Assembly: GCF_003248355.1 (NCBI RefSeq)
Contig: NZ_QKWY01000002.1
Span: forward strand, 1,116,001-1,180,000
Length of the DNA stretch: 64,000 bases
From: Streptomyces sp. AC1-42W
Lineage (GTDB): Bacteria; Actinomycetota; Actinomycetes; Streptomycetales; Streptomycetaceae
Direction of reading: 5' to 3'
The notes beneath the pieces were generated by a model. The model worked only from the letters and a program-made list of their open reading frames with translations. It was not told the origin of the DNA and made no database searches. This document shows, piece after piece, positions 35,164-43,808 of the stretch. Positions within the stretch are counted from its first letter, which is position 1, and each line of letters begins with the position of its first letter. The position numbers and the translations under genes are program-made.

Positions 35164-36140
35164 CAGGCCGCGACCTCCCGCGAGACGGGACGGCGGCGCA
35201 CCCGGCGCAGCCGGTCCGCACGGCGCTCGCCCAGCGAATTCAGCGTTTCCGCGAGAATGTCCTGGGGCATGCGCCGCAGAGAAGCCGCACTCATCGAGCG
35301 CAATTTCCTGGCCACTGCTGGTTCGAACCTTTCAATGGATTCCAAATGGTGCGCCATCACCGCGCAATACGTACGCACCGCCTTCGGCATCAGCTTCGCC
35401 GCCTCCGGGTCCGCGGCCGTTTCCGCGAGTACCCGGTCGAACGCGCGGATGAAATCGAGCTGGCGCACGTCGCCGATCTGGGTCAGCGAGGAGGCGACCC
35501 CGCGCCGGTAGAACACCCCCGGCAGTCCGACCGCCGCGAAAGAATCGGCCTCCCGGTGCAGCCGCCAGATCCACGGCCGGTCCTCCGCCGTGCGCAGCCC
35601 GTCCACGAACCGCAGCAGCCCCGAGTCCGCGAGCCTGCGGTGATAGGCGCCGGCCCAGGCGTACGCGTAGTCCACCGGCGTCGAGCGGTCGGCCGGCAGG
35701 ATCGCCTCGCGCGGGCTGACCACGGTGTTCCGCAGCCCGAACGGGACGCGGTGGACCGTGCGCGCCCGGTTGGTGAACTGCACATGGTCCGTACGGACGA
35801 AGTCGCAGCCCAGCGCCGTGATCGAGGCCAGCAGCCGCTCGTAGTGACCGGGCACGACCCAGTCGTCGCCGTCCAGGAACGTCAGATACTCGCCGCGCGC
35901 CGCGTCGATGCCCGTGTTGCGCGCGGTGGCCAGACCGCCGTTCCGCTCGTGCGCGACGAGCACGGCACCGGGCAGCTCGCGCTCGGCGCGCCGCAGGATG
36001 TCCAGCGTCCCGTCGGACGAACAGTCGTCGACGAGGATGAATTCGACCCCCTCACGGGCATTGGCCCGCAGACTTCTCAGAGTGTCGGGGGCATAGGCCC
36101 GAACGTTGTAGAACGGCACGATGACGGAGAGCTTGACCAC
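35163..36140 (-). CDS. glycosyltransferase family 2
   Basis: 325 aa GT-A enzyme. The N-terminal signature VKLSVIVPFYNVRAYAPDTL is followed by FILVDDCSSDGTLDILRRA and the DxD metal motif in LTFLDGDDWVVPG. GTG 36140 is preferred over the upstream open frame because GT2 proteins begin at the first beta strand. The C-terminal ~100 residues are helical. It is first in the leftward unit and divergent by 209 bp from the DUF6716-like gene. It likely adds a neutral sugar or linkage unit to the wall polymer. Confidence 0.9.
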   Translation of the reverse strand: MVKLSVIVPFYNVRAYAPDTLRSLRANAREGVEFILVDDCSSDGTLDILRRAERELPGAVLVAHERNGGLATARNTGIDAARGEYLTFLDGDDWVVPGHYERLLASITALGCDFVRTDHVQFTNRARTVHRVPFGLRNTVVSPREAILPADRSTPVDYAYAWAGAYHRRLADSGLLRFVDGLRTAEDRPWIWRLHREADSFAAVGLPGVFYRRGVASSLTQIGDVRQLDFIRAFDRVLAETAADPEAAKLMPKAVRTYCAVMAHHLESIERFEPAVARKLRSMSAASLRRMPQDILAETLNSLGERRADRLRRVRRRPVSREVAA

Positions 36141-36349
36141 GCCGTACACGCTAGGCGCCGGTCCGGCATTTACCCTGGCGCCGATGGGTACGCCAGGTGA
36201 ACGAAGAATGTCGGGACAATGAACCGGCCCGCCCAACCGCCCGGGAAGACCCATTTCGGCAGCTGATTCGCCAGGTGTCGGCAGGCTGTTAACCCGCTGT
36301 TGCCGTCACGTTGGGCCGCGAATCGGGATGCCTTCCTAAATTCGGAGAC

Positions 36350-37699
36350 GTGCCACGACGTACCGAAAAGACGACCGCTCTCAGAGCAGCCGTGATCGCC
36401 GACTCCGACACCCGGTGGAAATGGGGCGCGCTCACCGCGCGCCGCCTCACCGCCCCCGTGTCCGGGACACCCGCCCAGCGGGTCGAGATCAGCGGACTGC
36501 TGCTGCGCGGCCGCGCGACGCCGACCCCCCGCCAGCTCGCCGAGGTCGGCGACGTGGGGATCTCCGGCGACCGGGTGCGCGAGGTCACCGCCACCGAATT
36601 CCTGCGCGACGTACGGGACGAGGGATACGACGTCGTCGTCCTCGCCCTCGTCGGCGGCGCCGTCCAGGCCATGCTGCACGGCATCGCCGCACTCCGGCTG
36701 CCCGCCCGGCCCGTCCTCGTCACCGGCTACGTCGGCGTCGTCTACGAGAAGCTCACCGACGGGCTCCTGCTCCGGCACGGCGCCGACGTCGTCCTCGCCA
36801 ACTCCCGCCACGACGCGCAGCGCTTCCGCGCCGTGTACGAGGGCGTCGGCGCCGACGCGTCGGCCGTCACCGAAGCCGCGCTCCCGTTCCTCGGCGGCGA
36901 CCCCTACCGCCCCGAACCCGGCCGCGACACCCTGGTGTTCGCCGCCCAGCCCTCCGTGCCCGAGAACCGCGCCGACCGCACCTACCTGCTGCGCAGGCTC
37001 GTCGAGCACGCCCGGCTGCACCCCGGCCGCGAAGTCCTCCTCAAACTGCGCTCCAAGCCCGGCGAACACACCACGCACATCGAGGAACACCCCTACCAGC
37101 GGCTCGCCGAACGGCTGCCCGGCGGCCTCCCGCCCAACTTCCGCCTGGTGTACGGGCACATGGGCGAGGTCCTGGACCGCACCGACCTGCTGGTCACCGT
37201 GTCCTCCACGGCCGCCCTGGAGTCCCTGCACCGCCGCATCCCCACCGCCGTCCTCACCGACCTCGGGGTCCGCGAGGCGCTCGGCAACCACCACTTCACC
37301 GGGTCCGGCCTGCTCACCTCCTTCGACCACCTGGACGCCGGTGCCCGGCCCCGCCCCGACCCCGGCTGGCTGGCCGGCCAGGGCGTCGCCGCGGACGGCG
37401 GCTACGCCACGGCCTACGACACCGCCCGCGCCCGCGTCACCGCACTGCTGGCCCGCGGCCGCCTTCCCGACCCGGCGCCCTACTACACCCCGGCCACCGC
37501 CCCCGGCTACCTCCCCGGCGTCCTCGCCCGCCACCACCTGGGCCCCGACGGCCACCCGCTGCCCGGCGCCGACGCGCCCCGCGAGGCCGGCCGGGTCAGG
37601 ACCGCGGTCCGCGAGGCCGTCCGCGACGCGGCCCGGGGCGCGTACCGGCACGGCGTCCAGCGCGTCGCCCCGGTCGTCCGGCGGATGGGCGAGCTGTGA
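36350..37699 (+). CDS. DUF6716-like putative glycosyltransferase
   Basis: 449 aa. The N-terminus AAVIADSDTRWKWGALTA opens a GT-B-like fold, and VLLKLRSKPGEHTTHIEEHPY plus LLVTVSSTAALESLHRRIP form the nucleotide-sugar binding half. The latter resembles the Ser/Thr-Ser-Thr motif of sialyltransferases and CDP-glycerol transferases. GTG 36350 (VPRRTEKTTA) has GGAG close before it; a TTG at 36311 is the alternative. Its stop overlaps the GTG of the next frame. It begins the rightward operon of sugar activation and transfer genes. Confidence 0.75.
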   Translation: MPRRTEKTTALRAAVIADSDTRWKWGALTARRLTAPVSGTPAQRVEISGLLLRGRATPTPRQLAEVGDVGISGDRVREVTATEFLRDVRDEGYDVVVLALVGGAVQAMLHGIAALRLPARPVLVTGYVGVVYEKLTDGLLLRHGADVVLANSRHDAQRFRAVYEGVGADASAVTEAALPFLGGDPYRPEPGRDTLVFAAQPSVPENRADRTYLLRRLVEHARLHPGREVLLKLRSKPGEHTTHIEEHPYQRLAERLPGGLPPNFRLVYGHMGEVLDRTDLLVTVSSTAALESLHRRIPTAVLTDLGVREALGNHHFTGSGLLTSFDHLDAGARPRPDPGWLAGQGVAADGGYATAYDTARARVTALLARGRLPDPAPYYTPATAPGYLPGVLARHHLGPDGHPLPGADAPREAGRVRTAVREAVRDAARGAYRHGVQRVAPVVRRMGEL

Positions 37700-37731
37700 A
37701 GACCACCGACACCACACTCACCGGAGCACCG

Positions 37732-38952
37732 ATGAAGCAACCCACCGTGCTCGCCGTCATCCCCGCACGCGGCGGCTCCAAGGGCGTACCGGCCAAGAAC
37801 CTCGCACCGGTCGGCGGCGTCCCGCTCGTCGCCCGCGCCGTCCGCGCCTGCCTGGCGTCCGGCGAGGTCACCGACGTCGTCGTGACGACCGACGCCCCCG
37901 CCGTCGCCGAGGCCGCCCGCACCGCGGCCGAAGCCCTCGGCGAGAGCGCCCGGCTGCACTGCGTCCAGCGCCCCGAGGACATCGCCGGCGACACCGCGAC
38001 CAGCGAAGCCGCCGTCCTGCACGCCCTCGACGCCTACGAGGCCATGAGCGGCCGCACCGCGGACGTCGTCCTGCTCGTCCAGTGCACCAGCCCCTTCCTC
38101 GCCCGCGAGGACATCGACGGGGTCGCCGCGGCCGTCGCCCGCGAAGGCGCCGACACCGCCGTCACCGTCGCCCCCTTCCACGGCTTCCTGTGGCGCGACG
38201 GCACCGCCCTGGAGGACCACAACTACGGCGTCAACCACGACAAACGGGTCCGCCCGCGCCGCCAGGACCGCCCCGAGGACCTGCTGGAGACCGGCGCCGC
38301 CTACGCCATGGACGCCGCCGGATTCCGCACCCACCGCCACCGCTTCTTCGGCCACACCGCGCTGGTGCGCACCGACCCGGCCCGCGTCCTGGAGATCGAC
38401 GACCCGCACGACCTGGCCCGCGCCCGCGCGCTCGCCCCCCTCGTGGACCGGGCCCCGCTGCCCACCCGCGAGGACATCGACGCCGTCGTCCTCGACTTCG
38501 ACGGCACCCAGACCGACGACCGGGTCCTCGTCGACTCCGAGGGCCGCGAGACCGTCGCCGTGCACCGGGGCGACGGACTCGGCATCGCCGCCCTGCGCCG
38601 GGCCGGCATCCCGCTGCTCATCCTGTCCACCGAGCAGAACCCCGTCGTCGCCGCCCGCGCCCGCAAACTGCGCGTCCCCGTACTGCACGGCGTGGACCGC
38701 AAGAACCTCGCGCTCAAGCAGTGGTGCGACGAGCAGTCCCTGGCGCCCGAACGCGTCATGTACGTCGGCAACGACGTCAACGACCTCCCCTGCTTCGCGC
38801 TCGCCGGCTGGCCCGTCGCCGTCGCGAGCGCCCACGACTCGGTCCGCGCGGCGGCCCGCGCCGTGACGACCACCCCCGGCGGCTTCGGCGCCGTCCGCGA
38901 GATCGCGGCCTGGCTCCTGGGCCCCACCCTCAACACGACCCCCACCAAGTAA
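37732..38952 (+). CDS. acylneuraminate cytidylyltransferase fused to KdsC-like HAD phosphatase
   Basis: 406 aa bifunctional protein. Residues ~1-225 are a CMP-nonulosonate synthetase with VLAVIPARGGSKGVPAKNL and the QCTSPFLAREDI segment. Residues ~245-400 are a HAD phosphatase with DFDGTQTDD (nucleophile Asp), ILSTEQNPVVAARA and YVGNDVNDLPC. It can dephosphorylate the 9-phosphate sugar acid and then activate it with CTP, flanking the NeuB-like condensing enzyme in the pathway. ATG 37732 has GGAG 6 nt before it. A GTG at 37696, overlapping the previous stop, is also possible and would add 12 residues. Confidence 0.9.
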   Translation: MKQPTVLAVIPARGGSKGVPAKNLAPVGGVPLVARAVRACLASGEVTDVVVTTDAPAVAEAARTAAEALGESARLHCVQRPEDIAGDTATSEAAVLHALDAYEAMSGRTADVVLLVQCTSPFLAREDIDGVAAAVAREGADTAVTVAPFHGFLWRDGTALEDHNYGVNHDKRVRPRRQDRPEDLLETGAAYAMDAAGFRTHRHRFFGHTALVRTDPARVLEIDDPHDLARARALAPLVDRAPLPTREDIDAVVLDFDGTQTDDRVLVDSEGRETVAVHRGDGLGIAALRRAGIPLLILSTEQNPVVAARARKLRVPVLHGVDRKNLALKQWCDEQSLAPERVMYVGNDVNDLPCFALAGWPVAVASAHDSVRAAARAVTTTPGGFGAVREIAAWLLGPTLNTTPTK

Positions 38953-38962
38953 GGAACACCTC

Positions 38963-39898
38963 ATGAGCACCTCCCGCCTGCGCACCCTCGGCAACCGCAC
39001 CGCCGGACCCGGCAACCCCGTCTACATCACCGGCGAGATCGGCATCAACCACAACGGCGACCTCGACAAGGCCCTCGCCCTCATCGACGTGGCCGCCGAA
39101 GCCGGCTGCGACGCCGTCAAGTTCCAGAAGCGCACCCCGGAGATCTGCACCCCCCGCGACCAGTGGGACATCGAGCGCGACACCCCCTGGGGCCGCATGA
39201 CCTACATCGACTACCGCCACCGCGTCGAGTTCGGCGAGACCGAGTACCTGGCCATCTCCGAGCACTGCGCCGAGCGCGGCATCGACTGGTTCGCCTCCCC
39301 GTGGGACACCGAGGCCGTCGCCTTCCTGGAGAAGTTCGACGTCCCCGCCCACAAGGTCGCCTCCGCCTCGCTCACCGACGACGAACTGCTGCGCGCCCTG
39401 CGCGCCACCGGCCGCACGGTCATCCTCTCCACCGGCATGTCCACCCCGCGCCAGATCCGGCACGCCGTCGAGGTCCTCGGCTCCGACAACATCCTGCTCT
39501 GCCACGCCACCTCGACGTACCCGGCCAAGGCCGAGGAGCTGAACCTGCGGGTCATCCAGACCCTCCAGCAGGAGTACCCCAACGTCCCGATCGGCTACAG
39601 CGGCCACGAGACGGGCCTGCAGACCACCCTCGCCGCCGTCGCCCTCGGCGCCGCGTTCGTCGAGCGCCACATCACCCTGGACCGCGCCATGTGGGGCTCC
39701 GACCAGGCCGCCTCCGTCGAGCCGCAGGGCCTGACCCGCCTCGTCCGCGACATCCGCACCATCGAGGCGTCCCTCGGCGACGGCGTCAAGAAGGTGTACG
39801 AGTCGGAGCTCGGCCCGATGAAGAAGCTCCGCCGGGTCACGGGCGTCGTGGCGGAGAGCGACGCGGCGGCCCCGGCCGCCGAGCCGGTCGCGGTCTGA
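38963..39898 (+). CDS. N-acetylneuraminate synthase family protein (Kdn/NeuB-like), lacking the SAF domain
   Basis: 311 aa. The NeuB-type TIM barrel includes ITGEIGINHNGDLDKAL, DAVKFQKRTPE, DWFASPWDTEA, HATSTYPAKAEELNL and the terminal IGYSGHETG plus ERHITLDRAMWGSDQ. It condenses phosphoenolpyruvate with a hexose (or its phosphate) to a nine-carbon ulosonic acid. Classic NeuB enzymes are about 345 aa with a C-terminal antifreeze/SAF domain; this one stops after the barrel with a 30-residue tail. In Streptomyces such a protein is linked to Kdn for wall teichulosonic acid. It lies 10 nt downstream of the fused CMP-synthetase gene. Confidence 0.92.
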   Translation: MSTSRLRTLGNRTAGPGNPVYITGEIGINHNGDLDKALALIDVAAEAGCDAVKFQKRTPEICTPRDQWDIERDTPWGRMTYIDYRHRVEFGETEYLAISEHCAERGIDWFASPWDTEAVAFLEKFDVPAHKVASASLTDDELLRALRATGRTVILSTGMSTPRQIRHAVEVLGSDNILLCHATSTYPAKAEELNLRVIQTLQQEYPNVPIGYSGHETGLQTTLAAVALGAAFVERHITLDRAMWGSDQAASVEPQGLTRLVRDIRTIEASLGDGVKKVYESELGPMKKLRRVTGVVAESDAAAPAAEPVAV

Positions 39899-39909
39899 CG
39901 GGCCGGCCG

Positions 39910-40968
39910 GTGAACCTCGCCTTCGTCGAGAGCCCGGTCCAGCTCCTGAACGTCCTGGAGTGGGCCGTCACCGAGGGAGGCGGCGGGCGCGTCCTCACGG
40001 ACGTCACCGTCGTCGTCCTCCCCCCGGTCGACCCGATGTCGCGCGGCCAGCTGCGCCGGATGGCGGAGCTGGCCCGCGACGAGGGCATGACCGTGCGCTG
40101 GCAGGAGGCGCGCGGCGACTCGGGCACCCCCGTCAAGTCGCTGCGCGCCCTCACCCGGCTCATCCGCACCGCCGACCACATCGTCATCGGAGACCCGTTC
40201 TCGCGGTACGTACAGCTGCTGCTCTCGTTCGTACGGCCCCGCCGCCTCACCGTGGTGGACGACGGCACCGCCACCATGGAGTTCGTCGCCCAGCTCACCC
40301 GCGGCGAGCGGCTGGTCCGCTGGCACCGGCGCGGCGGGCGCGGCCCCCGCGACCTGGCGCTGGCCCCGGTGGCGGCCACCGCCCGGCGCCGCTTCACGCC
40401 GTCCCCGGCGCGCGAGGTCGAGCTGTTCACCGCCATGCCGGTGATCCCGCCGCCGGGCGTCGTCCTCATCCCGAACACCTTCGCCTGGACCCGGTCCCGC
40501 TTCGGCCCCCCGTCGCTGACCAAGGGCGCGGACCTGGTCGGCACCTCGCTGGTCGAGACGGGCGTGGTGGACCGGGCCCGCTATCTGGAGGCGGTCGGCG
40601 CCCTCGCCCGTACGCACGGCGCCACCCGCTACTTCGCCCACCGCCGCGAGTCCACCGAGAAACTGCACGCGCTGGAGGCGGCCACCGGCCTGGAGATCGT
40701 CCGGCCCGACCTCCCGCTGGAACTCATCGCCCGCCGCGGCCCCATCGGCCGCACGGTCCTGAGCTTCCCCTCGACGGTCGTCCACACCCTGCCGCTCGCG
40801 CTGACCGGCACCGAGGTGAAGGTCGCGGTCTGCGACATCGCCCCGGAGTGGCTGCGCGAAACCGCATCGCCGCGCGCCCAGGGCTTCCTGGCCGGCGTCA
40901 CCGAAACGGCCCGCGACGCACAGCGGCTGGCCCCCTGGCGGGTCACCGCCGTGACGGGGGAGGCGTAG
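39910..40968 (+). CDS. hypothetical protein of the ulosonic-acid locus (possible GT-B transferase)
   Basis: 352 aa, starting at GTG 39910, 11 nt after the NeuB-like gene and therefore in its operon. The N-terminal part VNLAFVESPVQLLNVLEW and the VVDDGTATMEFVAQL motif recall sialyltransferase-like GT-B proteins of the GT52/polysialyltransferase group. LELIARRGPIGRTVLSFPSTVVHTL would be the nucleotide-side half with Ser/Thr residues. The family assignment is not firm. Context suggests a second transferase for the CMP-activated sugar. Confidence 0.7.
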   Translation: MNLAFVESPVQLLNVLEWAVTEGGGGRVLTDVTVVVLPPVDPMSRGQLRRMAELARDEGMTVRWQEARGDSGTPVKSLRALTRLIRTADHIVIGDPFSRYVQLLLSFVRPRRLTVVDDGTATMEFVAQLTRGERLVRWHRRGGRGPRDLALAPVAATARRRFTPSPAREVELFTAMPVIPPPGVVLIPNTFAWTRSRFGPPSLTKGADLVGTSLVETGVVDRARYLEAVGALARTHGATRYFAHRRESTEKLHALEAATGLEIVRPDLPLELIARRGPIGRTVLSFPSTVVHTLPLALTGTEVKVAVCDIAPEWLRETASPRAQGFLAGVTETARDAQRLAPWRVTAVTGEA

Positions 40969-41150
40969 GGAGGAGCCGCGACGCGCGGGGGGCGTCCGGT
41001 CGAGCACGGCGCCGGCGCGAGGCGAGCGCGGCAGTTTACCCATCACAGCCGCGCCCCACACGCCGGGACGCGGCCAAAGAATCCCCTAAGTGGCTGAAGA
41101 TTTCTTGTTTCATGGTCAGTTGAGGAGGGAAGAGGCATACCCTTCAACAG

Positions 41151-42389
41151 GTGAGCCAGTTGATCTGCCCCGAGTCCGCCGCCGGCCCGTCCCAGGACGG
41201 AACCCTGCCCGGTGCACTGCCCGACGCCCTGCGCGCCGAGCTGATCGCCTTCCGCAGGGACCTGCACATGCACCCCGAACTGGGCAACCAGGAGTTCCGC
41301 ACCACCGCGGCCCTCAAGGCCCGGCTGGAGCAGGCCGGGCTCGCCCCGAAGGTGCTCGCCTCCGGGACCGGGCTCATGTGTGACGTCGGCACCCCCGGGG
41401 AAGACACCCGGCCCATGCTCGCGCTGCGCGCCGACATCGACGCGCTCCCCATCCCGGACAGCAAGACCGGGGTGCCCTACCGCTCCACCGTGCCCGACCG
41501 GGCCCACGCCTGCGGGCACGACATCCACACCACCGCCGTCCTCGGCGCCGGGATCGTCCTCGCCGAGCTGGACCGGCAGGGGCTGCTGCCCAACCCGGTG
41601 CGGCTGATCTTCCAGCCGGCCGAGGAGGTGCTGCCCGGCGGCGCGCCCGACGCCATCGCGTCCGGGGTCCTGGAGGGCGTCGGCCGCATCATCGGCGTCC
41701 ACTGCGACCCCAAGGTGGACGTCGGCCGGATCGGGCTGCGGGTCGGCGCGATCACCTCCGCCTGCGACCGCCTCGAACTCGCCCTGGACGGGCCCGGCGG
41801 CCACACCGCCCGCCCGCACCTGACCACGGACCTGGTCACCGCCGCCGCCAAGATCGTCACCGAGGTGCCCGCCCTGCTGGCCCGGCGCGTCGACGCCCGC
41901 TCCGGCCTCGCGGTCACCTGGGGGCGCCTGGAGGCCGGCCACGCCTGCAACGTCATCCCGCAGCACGCCGAGCTGTCCGGAACCGTGCGCTGCCTCGACC
42001 TCGCCGCGTGGCGCGAGGCGCCCGACCTGGTGCACGCCGCGATCGACGAGATCGCCGGCCTGCACCGTGCCAAGACGGTGATCGACTACGTCCGGGGCGT
42101 GCCGCCCGTGGTCAACGACGCCGCGTCCATCGACCTCCTGGCCGGCGCGATGACCGCCCGCCGCGGCGCGTACGCCATCGAGGACACCGAGCAGAGCCTG
42201 GGCGGCGAGGACTTCTCCTGGTACCTGGAGCACGTCTCGGGCGCCATGGCGCGGCTCGGGGTCCGTACCCCGGGGGACACCCGCGGACTCGACCTCCACC
42301 GCGGCAACTTCGACGCGGACGAGGAGGCGATCACGGTGGCGGCCGAACTGTTCACCGCCTCCGCGCTGCTCTACGTCAACCAGCCGTAA
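41151..42389 (+). CDS. M20 family amidohydrolase (N-acyl/IAA-amino-acid hydrolase type)
   Basis: 412 aa. It shows the M20D metallopeptidase pattern: FRRDLHMHPELGNQE, ALRADIDALPI, the metal-site HACGHDIHTTAVLG and FQPAEEVLPGGA, then GGEDFSWYLEHVSG near the C-terminus. The dimerisation domain lies in the middle (~185-300). Enzymes of this type remove acyl groups from amino acids or cleave amide conjugates; the natural substrate is uncertain. GTG 41151 lacks a nearby ribosome site, and a purine stretch (TTGAGGAGGGAAGAGG) occurs about 15 nt further up. It precedes the nucleoside transporter set. Confidence 0.88.
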   Translation: MSQLICPESAAGPSQDGTLPGALPDALRAELIAFRRDLHMHPELGNQEFRTTAALKARLEQAGLAPKVLASGTGLMCDVGTPGEDTRPMLALRADIDALPIPDSKTGVPYRSTVPDRAHACGHDIHTTAVLGAGIVLAELDRQGLLPNPVRLIFQPAEEVLPGGAPDAIASGVLEGVGRIIGVHCDPKVDVGRIGLRVGAITSACDRLELALDGPGGHTARPHLTTDLVTAAAKIVTEVPALLARRVDARSGLAVTWGRLEAGHACNVIPQHAELSGTVRCLDLAAWREAPDLVHAAIDEIAGLHRAKTVIDYVRGVPPVVNDAASIDLLAGAMTARRGAYAIEDTEQSLGGEDFSWYLEHVSGAMARLGVRTPGDTRGLDLHRGNFDADEEAITVAAELFTASALLYVNQP

Positions 42390-42465
42390 CCGGACAGGTC
42401 GCCCGGGGGATGCCCCTCGTTCGCGACGATCCGATAACGGCTTCCGTACAGGGCTTTATCTGACA

Positions 42466-42481
42466 TCTACGCGCGTTACGA
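42466..42481. promoter_or_regulatory. palindromic operator-like site 1 (before the BMP gene)
   Basis: TCTACGCGCGTTACGA. The inner ACGCGCGT is perfectly symmetric and the flanks are less so. It lies about 58 nt before the TTG start at 42539. It shares the core CTAYGCGCGT with sites 43694-43715 and 48270-48285. Confidence 0.55.
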
Positions 42482-42538
42482 TCGCCGCGAAACCAGCGCC
42501 GGAAGAGGCGCTTCGGTCAGGTTTGAAGGAGCCTTCCC

Positions 42539-43579
42539 TTGCGCCGGGTATCCAAGATCAGCGCCGCGATCGCCGTCACCGCGGCCCTCGCGCTCACCGC
42601 CACCGCGTGTGGCGAGTCGTCCGACGAGAGTTCCGGCTCGGACGACGGCAAGATGAAGATCGGCATGGCCTACGACGTCGGCGGCCGTGGCGACAACTCG
42701 TTCAACGACTCCGCCGCGCGCGGCCTGGACAAGGCCAAGGCCGAGTTCGGCGCCGAGACCAAGGAGCTGACCGCCAAGACCGGCGAGAGCTCCGCCGACC
42801 GCGACCAGCGCCTCCAGTCGCTCGCCGAGGGCGGCTACAACCCGGTCATCGCCATCGGCTTCGCGTACAAGGAGTCGGTCGACAAGATCGCGCCCAAGTA
42901 CCCGAACATCTCCTTCGGCCTGGTCGACTCGGTCTCCGACGTCAAGAACGTCGACAACATCGTCTTCACCGAGGAGCAGGGCTCCTACCTCGCCGGTGTC
43001 GCGGCGGCGCTGAAGTCCAAGGACGGCAAGGTCGGCTTCATCGGCGGTGTGGACCTCCCGCTGATCAAGAAGTTCGCCGCCGGCTTCCGCCAGGGCGTCC
43101 TGGACACCAAGCCCAAGGCCACGGTGCAGATCCAGTACCTGTCCACCGGCTCGGACCTCTCCGGCTTCGGCAGCCCCGGCACGGGCAAGGCCGCCGCCAA
43201 GGGCATGCTCGACAAGGGCATCGACGTCATCTTCGCCGCCGCGGGCGGCTCCGGCGCCGGCTCGATCGAGGCCGTCGCGGGCAAGAAGGGCGCCTGGTCC
43301 ATCGGCGTCGACTCCGACCAGGCCCTGGACCCGGCCCTGGCGAAGTACAAGGACACGATCCTGACCTCGGTCGTCAAGAACGTCGACTCCGGCGTCTACG
43401 ACCTGGTCAAGTCGGTCAAGGACGGCAAGCCGATCACCGGCACCCAGACGTACTCGCTGGCCAAGGGCGGCGTCAGCCTGACCCCCACGGGTGACCACCT
43501 CAAGGACATCCAGGCCCAGCTCGACGAGGCGAAGAAGAAGATCGTCGACGGCACCATCAAGGTCAAGACCACGACCTGA
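42539..43579 (+). CDS. BMP family ABC transporter substrate-binding lipoprotein (nucleoside uptake)
   Basis: 346 aa. TTG 42539 is supported by AAGGAG about 8 nt upstream. The signal peptide ends in a lipobox near LTATAC, giving a lipid-anchored protein. The Bmp/PnrA-type fold is marked by IGMAYDVGGRGDNSFNDSAARG, GYNPVIAIGFAYKES, FTEEQGSYLAGVAAAL, AAGGSGAGSIEAV and SIGVDSDQALDPALAKY. It captures nucleosides for the ABC genes downstream. A strong hairpin directly after the stop separates it from the ATPase gene and should raise its relative expression. Confidence 0.93.
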   Translation: MRRVSKISAAIAVTAALALTATACGESSDESSGSDDGKMKIGMAYDVGGRGDNSFNDSAARGLDKAKAEFGAETKELTAKTGESSADRDQRLQSLAEGGYNPVIAIGFAYKESVDKIAPKYPNISFGLVDSVSDVKNVDNIVFTEEQGSYLAGVAAALKSKDGKVGFIGGVDLPLIKKFAAGFRQGVLDTKPKATVQIQYLSTGSDLSGFGSPGTGKAAAKGMLDKGIDVIFAAAGGSGAGSIEAVAGKKGAWSIGVDSDQALDPALAKYKDTILTSVVKNVDSGVYDLVKSVKDGKPITGTQTYSLAKGGVSLTPTGDHLKDIQAQLDEAKKKIVDGTIKVKTTT

Positions 43580-43592
43580 TCCCCACGTCGAG

Positions 43593-43638
43593 ATCGGGGC
43601 CCGGCGAGCGGCTTCGGCCGCCCGTTCCGGGCCCCGAT
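43593..43638 (+). terminator. hairpin/attenuator between binding-protein and ATPase genes
   Basis: ATCGGGGCCCGG (43593-43604) pairs perfectly with CCGGGCCCCGAT (43627-43638), and a smaller hairpin lies inside the loop. It sits 13 nt past the BMP stop. Binding-protein genes are often followed by such partial terminators. Confidence 0.75.
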
Positions 43639-43661
43639 TCACGTACCCCCGGCGGGGCGAG

Positions 43662-43683
43662 GGCCACCTGTGATCAGGTGGCC
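43662..43683. promoter_or_regulatory. 22-bp near-palindrome upstream of ABC operon
   Basis: GGCCACCTG, TGAT, CAGGTGGCC (43662-43670 and 43675-43683), perfectly symmetric in the arms. It lies between the attenuator and operator site 2, and could be a second operator or a hairpin in the transcript. Confidence 0.45.
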
Positions 43684-43693
43684 AACGATTCGG

Positions 43694-43715
43694 CGACGCT
43701 ACGCGCGTAGCGTCG
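43694..43715. promoter_or_regulatory. perfect 22-bp palindrome, operator-like site 2 (before the ABC ATPase)
   Basis: CGACGCTACGC followed directly by GCGTAGCGTCG: a perfect 22-bp palindrome with core CTACGCGCGTAG. It lies about 95 nt before the ATPase start region and suggests an internal, regulated promoter for the ABC-cda operon. Confidence 0.65.
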
Positions 43716-43808
43716 GGACTGGAACCGGCCGGGCGCGATACGTTTTCCACCCCCCGCCTCCCCGTCCCCACCGCCCCCGCCCTCCGCTCCTGCCAAGGAG
43801 AGTGCGCC

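Noticed and set aside
31238..35221. A single 1327-codon minus-strand frame
   Set aside because: It joins the YfhO gene with an upstream shadow of the polysialyltransferase gene in another frame. The YfhO gene starts at ATG 33748, where the signal-like helix begins.
35321..35340. A GGTTCGAACC sequence resembling a tRNA T-loop
   Set aside because: It lies within the GT2 coding region, and no acceptor or anticodon stems surround it. No tRNA gene was found in the window.
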